Of a stretch of 64,000 bases of DNA, positions 56,519 to 64,000 are shown in pieces. The notes below the pieces were generated by a model that saw nothing but the letters and a program-made list of their open reading frames with translations, searched no databases and was not told the DNA's origin. How positions within the stretch are numbered: position 1 is the stretch's first letter; each line of letters starts with the position of its first letter. The stretch lies in contig JASAND010026210.1 of NCBI GenBank assembly GCA_030248195.1, forward strand, positions 1 through 64,000, in the 5' to 3' direction. A program made the position numbers and the translations under genes. The stretch is from Trissonchulus latispiculum. Lineage: Eukaryota > Nematoda > Enoplea > Enoplida > Ironidae.

Positions 56519-57205
56519 TTTAGTTTTGCCAGTGCTTTACTGAAGCTTAAATGTTTCCGTTCTGCGCCTTTTACACCTTTAGTACGTTTTCGCTTAGTTC
56601 TGACTGTTTTGTCGCTTGTTGTTTTAGGTTGATTTACGTAGCGTCCCGTTCCAAACTGAAGTTTCTGCCTTACTTTTCGTATCCGTTCAACCGTGTCCGT
56701 TATCGAATTAGTACCTTTTATTGCTTCCCACCGTTGACGATTGCCGATAAACTCCCTTGGAACATTACTTTCCCTTAGAGCCTCTGCGAATAATTCCCAA
56801 CCCCGTGCAGGAGAGACTGTTTTACGGTTGCGGACAAAGTCATGAATTAGGTCAAAGATTCTAGAACCCGGTTCAGATTTACCTTTATACTCTATCTCCC
56901 CCTTCTCGTTTACTGTAAAGTCAGGAATAGATTGGACAAAGTTAATGAGATTTTTTCCTTTGCTTTGGAGAGTTATAGGTAGGGTGGAGACAATGTCGGG
57001 AAGAGCCTGTTCGGTGGGTTCCGTAGTGGTTATATCTAATTTATAGGGCTTTTCCTTTAAAAACCGTCTTCTGTAAATAGCCTGTTGATACTTTTTTAAC
57101 TTTGTGTCGGCAGATTCTTTACCTTTTAACTTTTCTACGACATCTTTTTCTAGAATGTCTTGATGCCGATCGAACTCTTCAGGTTTTTAGGATTGAGTAC
57201 TCCAT
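56503..57205 (-). pseudogene. Conserved Polinton protein, about 234 residues, frame change near start
   Basis: The start ATG at 57,205 overlaps the stop of the upstream gene (TAATG). After about eight codons the frame shifts in an A-run near 57,187. The remaining frame is open to 56,503 and includes LPITLQSKGKNLINFV, GSRIFDLIHDFVRNR, GWELFAEALRESNVP and a basic C-terminus. The DLIHD ... GW ... NVP ... IGN pattern recurs in a protein that commonly accompanies Polinton integrase and ATPase genes; its function is unknown. Its end overlaps the integrase start by 16 bp. Confidence 0.7.
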
Positions 57206-57540
57206 TATTTTATAAAGCTACTTGCAATACCACTGACTATCCCAATTAGCGGACCGAGGAGAGCGGGAATAAAGCCACCCTTCTGAACAATAATTTCCTT
57301 CTTGTCCTTTAGTTTTACTTTCTTATCTCTCAAAGTTCGTAATATATTTACGTGTTTGCGTAGAGCTCTTTTGTCTGCTTCAGTTAGTTCGACGTTTCCT
57401 GAAAGTACGTTCTCAATGCAGTCTAGGATGGTTCTAATTAGACTAAGATCGCTGCTTTCAATTATAGCTTCTCTGACCTTTTTCTTACAGTTGCAGAGAT
57501 GTATGAGACAGGGAAGATTACTTTCAAATCTCTTTGCCAT
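57205..57540 (-). CDS. pX-like small protein, 111 residues
   Basis: A helical N-terminal part (LIRTILDCIENVLSGNVELT) leads to a basic stretch (RDKKVKLKDKKEIIVQKGG) and a hydrophobic end (FIPALLGPLIGIVSGIASSF). This matches a widespread Polinton/adintovirus protein likened to adenoviral core peptides with membrane-active tails. A GTCAATAAAAGC box ends 6 bp before the ATG, with further boxes at 57,592-57,602, 57,654-57,664 and 57,672-57,682. Intact. Confidence 0.75.
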   Translation of the reverse strand: MAKRFESNLPCLIHLCNCKKKVREAIIESSDLSLIRTILDCIENVLSGNVELTEADKRALRKHVNILRTLRDKKVKLKDKKEIIVQKGGFIPALLGPLIGIVSGIASSFIK

Positions 57541-57545
57541 TTTGC

Positions 57546-57682
57546 GCTTTTATTGACTTTGAATGCTATGATCAGATTATGGGCACTTCGCGTTATTATT
57601 GATTTAATGTCGTATGCTGATTTATGTGTATTGACTATGCTACTTGATTACCAGTTTTTATTGATTTACCTGTTTTTATTGA
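57546..57682 (-). promoter_or_regulatory. Box cluster upstream of the pX-like gene
   Basis: Four boxes, TCAATAAAAGC at 57,546-57,556, TCAATAATAAC at 57,592-57,602 and TCAATAAAAAC at 57,654-57,664 and 57,672-57,682. The latter two lie in the end of the ATPase coding region. Confidence 0.6.
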
Positions 57683-58306
57683 TTTCGGGAGATAGATCCC
57701 TGTTCGATCGAAAATATCTGTCCTAAGCCTGTACTGCTCTGGGGTTTCTTGGTCGAGGTCAATTAAGAGGTAACCATGGGGTTTTGAGGTTGCGTGGTTA
57801 AAAGATTCCATAAAGTAAGCGGTGTTAGTTGGAAACATTTGTCGGGCTAGATTCATTGCCGTAAGTTTGTCTGCTGGATTTTTCATTAAAACTATATATT
57901 GGCAGTTTATCCGGTTAGTTCTTTGTTTGTCATAATATAGGTCCTGGGTGATGTGTATGACACTGCAAAACCAATGGTGGCATCCCCGGGTGAACAGCCT
58001 AATCAGTTTCGAGTCCTTTTTTACTTCATCCATAAGATCGTCAAGAATTAGTAAAATCGGTTCTGTGTTCCCTTTTAGCTGCTCTAAGTCAGGTAAACCC
58101 TCAACAAACTCTGCATTAATTTTGTCGTAGGCCGCTTGCCACTCCGTAAAACACCAAATAACTCTTTTAGGGGGAGGTCTCATCAACCTATGTGTGTTAT
58201 GTACAAGTTTTAATACGAACGTAGTCTTCCCTGCTTTAGTAGGGGCCGACACCATGCAAGTGAAGGGGTGCTTGAAGTAGAGAAAGTCACAAGGAATACA
58301 AGTCAT
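57635..58306 (-). CDS. FtsK/HerA-type genome-packaging ATPase
   Basis: The 223-residue product has Walker A APTKAGKTT (about residues 21-29) and Walker B ILLILDD (84-90), with a downstream TRGCHHW and ITQDLYYD region expected for Polinton packaging ATPases. It pumps DNA into capsids. The last 16 residues contain a repeated KSIKTG, translated from the promoter-like boxes of the next gene, so the C-terminus is probably flexible. A GTCAATAAAAAC box lies 54-64 bp upstream (58,360-58,370). No break. Confidence 0.88.
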   Translation of the reverse strand: MTCIPCDFLYFKHPFTCMVSAPTKAGKTTFVLKLVHNTHRLMRPPPKRVIWCFTEWQAAYDKINAEFVEGLPDLEQLKGNTEPILLILDDLMDEVKKDSKLIRLFTRGCHHWFCSVIHITQDLYYDKQRTNRINCQYIVLMKNPADKLTAMNLARQMFPTNTAYFMESFNHATSKPHGYLLIDLDQETPEQYRLRTDIFDRTGIYLPKSIKTGKSIKTGNQVA

Positions 58307-58359
58307 TGAGATAGGTTTTTGTAAGGTAGATAGATAGGTCCAAGGTAAGCGCTTTCGAT

Positions 58360-58370
58360 GTTTTTATTGA
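58360..58370 (-). promoter_or_regulatory. TCAATAAAAAC box upstream of the ATPase
   Basis: A perfect copy of the element-wide box, 54-64 nt before the ATPase ATG, in sense orientation. Confidence 0.55.
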
Positions 58371-58433
58371 CGTCAAGATAAAGTTGAAAATTGTATACCT
58401 CTGAAATGAAGGGACAGTGCTTAGCTGTGGCGG

Positions 58434-58724
58434 TTACACAACTTCATATTGAGCACTCGTAGTAAAGGTCGAGAATTGCATTAAACTGGAGTGGAGAGTA
58501 GTAAACATGTTGGAAGATATGCGATTACAGTATCCTTCTCCCCCTTGCTTGGAGGTCCGTATCCTTCCGTCTGTTTGGTAGTCTATGTGAAGTCTTTCCT
58601 TACAAGTTCCAGTCCATAACCAAATATTTAAAGAAACACTGACTAGAAAAGCTAGGGTGAGTATGATGATGAAAACGTATTGCAGGATATCCTTGTTTGG
58701 GCTCATTTTGTAAGTCTCAGACAT
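58434..58724 (-). CDS. Small type-II-like membrane protein, 96 residues
   Basis: A short polar N-terminus precedes a membrane segment at about residues 15-36 (YVFIIILTLAFLVSVSLNIWLW). The outer part has two Cys and a GGEGYCNRI motif echoed in the 170-residue protein at 50,936. A TCATAAAAAC box lies just upstream (58,744-58,753). Function unknown; a virion or membrane role is possible. Confidence 0.55.
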   Translation of the reverse strand: MSETYKMSPNKDILQYVFIIILTLAFLVSVSLNIWLWTGTCKERLHIDYQTDGRIRTSKQGGEGYCNRISSNMFTTLHSSLMQFSTFTTSAQYEVV

Positions 58725-58851
58725 TCTTTTGTTTAGATTGCCAGTTTTTATGACGTCATCATATTTCCTTTCTTTTACCCTCTCCTGGGACTCAAAACCA
58801 ATGCCAAATTATTATTCCCTTGAGACCATTTTACAAAACATTTTTCGAGGC

Positions 58852-59150
58852 TTGCCATCTGCCGTCCCCAGGGACCATTTAATAAAAATTATTTGCACGC
58901 TTACCATCTGTCATCCCCAGGGACCGAAAACCAACGTCAAATTATTATCCCCTTGGGACCCTTTTACCAAACGTTTTTGTACGCTTGCCATCTGTCAACC
59001 CCAGGGACCCAAAACCGAAGCCCGATGATTACCCCCTTGGGACCCTTTTACCAAATTTTTTCTCCGCTTGCCATATGTTCTCCCTTCGGACTTTTCCAAA
59101 ATTTTATTTTAACAAAACCACGCTTACCATCTGCCGTCCCTTGGGACACC
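58852..59150 (+). repeat. Direct repeat array between divergent Polinton genes
   Basis: Units start GCTT(G/A)CCATCTG(C/T)C at about 58,852, 58,899, 58,982, 59,067 and 59,123. They contain CCCCAGGGACC and CCCTTGGGACCC blocks, which are near-palindromic. Spacing is 47-85 bp. It sits in the divergent region between the leftward gene block and PolB, a position suited to a regulatory or replication role, unproven. Confidence 0.7.
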
Positions 59151-59281
59151 TGTCACTTTTGATTGATGACCCACCCTGTCGGCGCCTTTGATCTTTGCCC
59201 CCAGGGAATTAACAAAAACCAATAATCGGGTAGCCCGTCAGTTGGACTCTGTCAGTCGTCGCGAACGGTCGGTTCTCTGCG

Positions 59282-59307
59282 CTCTCTCTCTCTCTCTCTC
59301 TCTCTCT
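59282..59307. repeat. (CT)n microsatellite
   Basis: About 13 CT dinucleotides, a simple repeat in the divergent intergenic region. Confidence 0.95.
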
Positions 59308-59320
59308 TTGCGATCTTGGC

Positions 59321-59612
59321 TATTCATATAAACGATAAAGTACATAAAAGCAACGATTAAAGTTCATATAAAGTTAATAAAAGCAGGAATCTGAAGTACA
59401 TAAAAGCAACAAATTTATACTCTTTTCAAGTAAAGCTAACACAAACGGAAAGTAAATAAAAACATTAAATCAATAAAAGCGCCAATTTTTAACTACAACA
59501 TTACTAGCAGGACATATAAACGGTAAAGTTCTTAAAAGCAACCATTGAAGCACATAAACGGTAAAGTTGATAAAGGGCGTGGAAACTTTCTGATATTGAA
59601 GTTAATAAAAAC
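59321..59612 (+). promoter_or_regulatory. Array of TNAATAAAARC boxes upstream of PolB
   Basis: At least nine similar boxes in sense orientation: 59,341-59,351, 59,374-59,384, 59,397-59,407, 59,453-59,463, 59,470-59,480, 59,512-59,522, 59,530-59,539, 59,552-59,561 and 59,602-59,612. The last ends 26 bp before the PolB ATG. Typical forms are TACATAAAAGC, TTAATAAAAGC and TCAATAAAAGC. The same box precedes several minus-strand genes, so a promoter element is likely. Confidence 0.6.
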
Positions 59613-59638
59613 GGTTCTTAAATTAATTTATTTCAACC

Positions 59639-62141
59639 ATGTCTGCGATTTCTAAGTTGAATGCTGCCATTGAAACAGGATTCTGGAAAGGAAATCCTAC
59701 TATTACCCAGGCTTTAAGGGACCAAGCCATCTCCCTGATAAGGTCCGAGTGGGATGGCAAAGAAGTTGTGGGAACAGATGAGTTCTGGACCTATGCCCAG
59801 ACCCTTTCCCACCCCACCACCCCAACTACTAGCACTATGCACTCCTGCCCCACCTGCAATGAATTATTATCCACTTTGACTGAGCTTATAAAGCATAAAA
59901 CTTCGCATTATACCTATCTTCCCCTGCCCACATTGTGAGAAGACATTCACTCGAAAAGACAATTTGAGCAGGCACATTAATAAGTTTCATCCCAATGGAG
60001 GTCCCTCCTATGAATGCCGAAAATGTGGCTTTAAATATAAAACCTACAAGGGATATCAGGGCCACCTTAGAACCCATCGTGAAGCCCCGAAACTCCAAGA
60101 TCCCCGAACCTTAAGACAAACACACTTTTCCAATCTCCCTACTGAAGACGCTCCCAAATTGACTAGAAGTATTGTTAAGGACTTCCCCCAAAGACCTCGC
60201 CCAAATTTATAGAGAGAATTGGAGTAGGATTAGAACTCGATACTTTATTTCGTCTGGCATTCAGAATAGGTACAACTTTAGAATAGACAGTGCGTCTCAA
60301 ATTAAGGAATTGATTACAATTATATTCAAAATTCAGAGGTGGCAATTTAAATAAACCTTTCGTTTGGATTCGTTCTTAGGAACATCGAAGATGGGGAACT
60401 CCGGTATTATTGCCCTATTTTGATGAGCCAATCCACATTTCAAATGAGGGGGACCTAGGGAAAATTTTCTACGAATTGGATAGAGGAGATATTTTAGAGT
60501 GGGTTAGGCAACAGCGCCATAATACAAAATGGGCTGTACTACAAGTTACAAATGTTTGCCTTTACATTAATAAATTGATCTCCTATCTTGTGGGTGAAGC
60601 TAGGTATCTTCCAGATTATGTCAAAAATAATCGAGGCCTCAATGCATTGGTGAAAATGATCACACTGGACGACCATATCAGGACGAAAAGTGTTTATTTA
60701 GATCCTTAGCTCTAGTTTGCCGTGAGGAACTAGATGAGATTGAAGACAAATTTGATATTGGTATTTCCGTTTACGAACATGGACCTACAGCTGAGGAAGC
60801 TGGGGAAGGGCCTGAAGACCTAAATGAACTTTTAATTAGGAATCATGAAAGGGATCAAGAAATTACAGATGCTGCAGCCAAACTTATCCGAAGGCCCTTG
60901 GGAAAAAGATCCAGGAAAATGGCCCTAAACATTTACGAAAACCACTTCTCTTTCATTAAAAATCTCAACAAATTCACTCAAACTTGGATGTACTCAAATT
61001 GCGATAAGTTATTTCATCACCACAACGATTTCATCAGACACACCAAAAGTTGTGAGAAAGGCATAAAGCATATCTTCCCTGGGGGAGGAGTCGGGCCTAC
61101 TAAGACAATCCTAAAAAAGTCAGTGAGTTAGGAATCCCGGTGCCCGAATGGTACTACCCCTTTAGAATCACCTACGATTTCGAATGTATGTTCAAGGAAA
61201 CTGATAAGAAAAGCGGGCCAAAATTGATTTACGAAAAGGAACTAATCCCAGCATCGGTTTCCATTGCTTCAAATGTCCCTGGCTATGAAACTCCAAATTG
61301 TATTATCACTACTGGGGATCCGTACGAATTAGTTGTCCGAATGAAGGATTACATGGAAGAGATAGCCGATAGGGCTTAAGAACTTCTTAGGGAAATCTAC
61401 GAGCCCACCCTTTCTGGATTATCTGAACATGAATAACTTGTAGCCGAATTCGAAGAATGGTTAAAGGAGGTTCCAACTCTAGGATTCAACTCAGGAAAAT
61501 TTGATATGAACCTTATAAAATCTTGTCTAATCAAAAATTTACTCCTAAATGGCCAAGAAACTAAGTACGTAGTCAAAAAAGAATAACAACTAATGGTCTT
61601 CTCTACCCCCAAATTGTACTTCCTTGATATTACAAACTATCTTGCCGCTGGTACATCATATAAAAAGTGGCTAAAGGGATTTAAGATTGAAGATCAAAAA
61701 GGCGCCTTCCCCTATAAAGCCTTCACTTCCCTTGAATTTTTAGACCAAGGATTCTCCCACCGTGACTTGTACTACTCAACCCTTAAACAACAGGAAATTT
61801 CAGATGAGGATTTTACAGCAGTTGTAGCAGCATGGAGGAAATACAAATTCAAAACTATAAGGGATCAACTAATTTGGTACAATAATTTGGATGTAGGGCC
61901 CTTCCTTCAAGCTACCGAAAAGATGGTAGAATTTTGGAAAACTATGGGGATTGACATGTTTAAAAGTGGGGCTATCTCTCTTCCTAGTCTGGCTTACAAA
62001 CACATGATGAATAAAATACCTAAACATACGATCCTTCCCCTTGTTAATAAGTTTACTAAACACTGGCATAAATTAATTAAGGACTATATAGTTGGAAGGC
62101 CTAGTTTGGTGTTCCATAGATATCATGAAGCCGGGGAGTGA
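59639..62141 (+). pseudogene. polB: Polinton DNA polymerase B, N-terminal and exonuclease part only
   Basis: C2H2-type fingers come first (CPTCNEL; CRKCGFKYKTYKGYQGHLRTH), then the Polinton-specific region (GDLGKIFYELDRGDILEWV; WAVLQVTNVCLYINKL) and another Cys/His finger (CDKLFHHHNDFIRHTKSC). The 3'-5' exonuclease follows: Exo I FRITYDFEC, Exo II LGFNSGKFDMN, Exo III YNNLD. The frame changes near 59,930, 60,185, 60,350, 60,410, 60,700 and 61,110, mostly at short homopolymers, and stops occur at 61,377, 61,434 and 61,584. It ends at 62,141 with VFHRYHEAGE, just before the palm motifs (DxxSLYP-like and DTD), which are missing. It would replicate the element with a protein primer; this copy cannot. 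Confidence 0.88.
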
Positions 62142-62149
62142 ATGTCCAG

Positions 62150-63330
62150 TACCACTAAGAAGCATTCGTATTTTACTTTTTAGTTTTTATATTATAATTA
62201 ATTGCTATTGTCAGCATTTGTGGTATATTTGCTATGGATGGCTACCTTATCTTGGTTTTTAAAGTTGAATTTCCTAAAAATTCGAATTTCCCCTAATTTT
62301 TCAATTAATGCTTCAGCATGTTTCTGATTTCACTTAAGAGAACACGTTCACTTAACAGAACATGTTCTCTTAAGTGGGTGTTCTCCTAAGCGTGAGAATA
62401 CGGTAGTTACACTAGTAAAGGGTACTGATCCTCGAAAAACGAAGGATCTGTAACTATGTCGAAGGATTGATAGCCTTTAATTATGACAGAAGGATATAGC
62501 CTGTAAGCGGTTGTAAATATAATTTTCATAAGCTAAATTAGATTGGGATGATCCTCATAAAACGAAGGATCTGTAACTATGTCGAAGGCCAGATAGCCTT
62601 TAATTACGACAGCAGCATGAGGTAGTGGTCGTACTGGTATGTATACTTTACTGTATCTGGCTGATGTGTTTCCATCAAATGTTTTGTGAATCCAACTGTT
62701 TTTTTAAAATGTTTTATTGAACACTTGTTTGAAAAACTTCGTCGAATAACCTCTCGCTAGAAGATTTTCTTTAAGTTCTTTTCTTTCAACCGAAAAAATT
62801 TGCGAGTGCTGTAGATGAAAACAGAGCTAGAAATGTTAGTGGGTGGAGGGTGAACGACGGTTTATACTGAAATAGAATTCTTTACTTTTATTGTATATAT
62901 CGGTTTCAAAGGTACTGTTATTTAGCTATTTAATACATTGGCTTGGGTATTATCTATATTTACTTGAAAGTTCTAACTCTGTTCGAAATGATGTAAAGTA
63001 ATATTTGCCATAGTTGGGGCTGCATTTCTACCCATTGGGATTCCAATTTGTTGTTTAATTTATCCTATCTTAAAGTATTAATTGTCGTCGATTAGGCATT
63101 AGTCATGTCTATTACATTATAATAGTCAGGTGTAGGGTATTTAGGTTCCGCGCATTTTCCCAGCATACTTTATTGTATCTGTGGTGTAGTTTGGTTTGTA
63201 GAGCGTCCTTAACTAAATCTGAAATGGTTTAATTAATTGTGGTGTGCTTTTATTAATGTATATTTAGTGTATATTTTCTGAATCGTCATGATGAGGGGAA
63301 AATTTCTAGAAAATTTACAACTTTGAAAAA
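62150..63330. other. Geneless flank with a 70-bp direct repeat
   Basis: No gene. A block with GATCCTCGAAAAACGAAGG, CTGTAACTATGTCGAAGG and ATAGCCTTTAATTA(T/C)GACAG at about 62,427-62,500 recurs at 62,547-62,616. The palm part of PolB and the right Polinton terminus should lie here but are not recognisable. Confidence 0.55.
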
Positions 63331-63992
63331 TTTTAAAAATTTTAAAACATCGGTACTTGTTAGAAATGCGGTACCGGTTCATTTGCGGTAACGCATAGGC
63401 TTTAACGTAGTAAATGTTATTTTTCAAAATTTGAAAGTTGATATTTTCGAAAAATTACTTTTTAACCGTAAATTTCAATATACTGGAATCGAAAAAATTG
63501 CATTGTAAGTCGTCCTAAATATTCCATCTTTGATGAATCCACCGATATAAAAATGTTACCGCTACGATATAAAAATGCATATTGCGTGTGCAATAAATTT
63601 TCAAATAGTTGTCCTTTTATCAGTAGGATTTTGGGTAACATTGTTATTTAGTACGTAAAAAGAGTAATTGTTCGAGATCTTGTAGAAATTAAGGCAAATC
63701 TTTGAAAATTTATAGCACATGCAATATGCGTCGTACGTAGCAGTAACATCTTTATGCCGTTGGACTCAGCAAAGATGATATATTAACATTACTTACCTAC
63801 ACGCAATTTTTCGATACCAGTGTATTGAAATTTTGTGTAAAAAGTGGTAATTTTCTAAAAACTCAACTTTCAAATTTTGAAAAATGAAGTTTACTACGTT
63901 AAAGCAGATGCCTAAGCGCCAAGCGGTACCGGAAATGAAAAAGAAAATTTTTCATCAAGTACTGAGCGAGTAGTAGCTTGTCAAAGTTGCAA
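63330..63992. mobile_element. Inverted repeat / foldback of about 660 bp
   Basis: About 63,373-63,505 matches 63,804-63,935 in reverse complement, and the pairing continues inward (GCATATTGCGTGTGCAATAAA with its inverse near 63,715) to a centre near 63,655. Outer parts align weakly to about 63,330 and 63,992. It resembles a MITE-like foldback; ends and target duplication are undefined. No coding capacity. Confidence 0.7.
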
Positions 63993-64000
63993 AAGCGGCA

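Larger units (their letters stand above)
49874..62150. mobile_element. Polinton/Maverick (adintovirus-like), decayed and incomplete
   Basis: About 12 kb contain the hallmark set: integrase, packaging ATPase, adenain-like protease, double-jelly-roll major capsid, penton-like protein and protein-primed PolB, plus accessory genes. All but PolB are on the minus strand. Neighbouring genes overlap or abut, as in compact viral genomes. The terminal inverted repeats were not found, PolB stops before its palm domain, and several genes have frame changes or stops, so this is a remnant. The two outer edges given here are approximate. Confidence 0.92.

Noticed and set aside
56551..56778. Plus-strand 75-codon frame inside the Polinton
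   Set aside because: It is antisense to the conserved 234-residue Polinton protein, which has family features.
61377..61586. Reassigned stop codons (TAA/TAG read as Gln) to explain stops in PolB and integrase
   Set aside because: Intact neighbouring genes end at TAA or TAG where a stop is expected (ATPase, pX-like), so stops are normal and the breaks are mutations.

Overview
The window is eukaryotic, almost certainly from an invertebrate animal. It is AT-rich and crowded with transposable elements. No single-copy host gene can be supported. The evidence for a metazoan is the element mix: a Polinton/Maverick with adenovirus-like capsid genes, a Mag-like Gypsy LTR element primed by tRNA-Ser, a second decayed Gypsy, a LINE with a 2A-like signal and a PHD-type finger, and many hAT-like and other non-autonomous DNA elements. 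I cannot name the phylum.

Layout. 0-13.6 kb is non-coding dispersed repeats, including a hAT-like element at 8.14-9.00 kb with an 8-bp target duplication and a hairpin-rich stretch at 11.25-12.06 kb. 13.8-14.5 kb is the 5' part of a LINE. 16.4-20.5 kb is a second copy of the repeat at 2.7-4.5 kb, interrupted by a 1.8-kb hAT-like element. 21.08-28.63 kb is bounded by inverted repeats. It holds a 0.7-kb inverted repeat, a 1.5-kb near-perfect foldback element, a 0.6-kb inverted repeat, and satellite-like arrays with monomers of about 58, 132-149 and 163 bp. 28.9-30.4 kb is a 767-bp tandem duplication. 30.4-37.2 kb is nested C-rich MITEs. 37.19-42.38 kb is the Mag-like Gypsy. 42.75-43.56 kb is a LINE 3' end with 66-bp target duplications. 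45.1-49.8 kb is C-rich MITEs plus a minus-strand Gypsy fragment. 49.9-62.15 kb is a decayed Polinton. 63.33-63.99 kb is a long inverted repeat.

The Polinton is the richest part. Its leftward genes run in this order: small membrane protein, packaging ATPase, pX-like protein, a conserved Polinton protein, integrase with chromodomain, penton-like protein, small Gly-rich protein, major capsid, adenain-like protease, a TATA-binding-protein-like protein, membrane protein, an orphan, then NADAR/YqaJ-like remnants. PolB runs rightward and lacks its palm domain. A repeated box, T-N-AATAAAA-R-C, lies in sense orientation upstream of several of these genes and is iterated before PolB. A TBP-fold gene together with a repeated TATA-like box suggests that the element carried its own promoter-recognition system. 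That is the main lead here, and it is an inference. Breaks (frame changes, in-frame stops, missing ends) show this copy is not intact.
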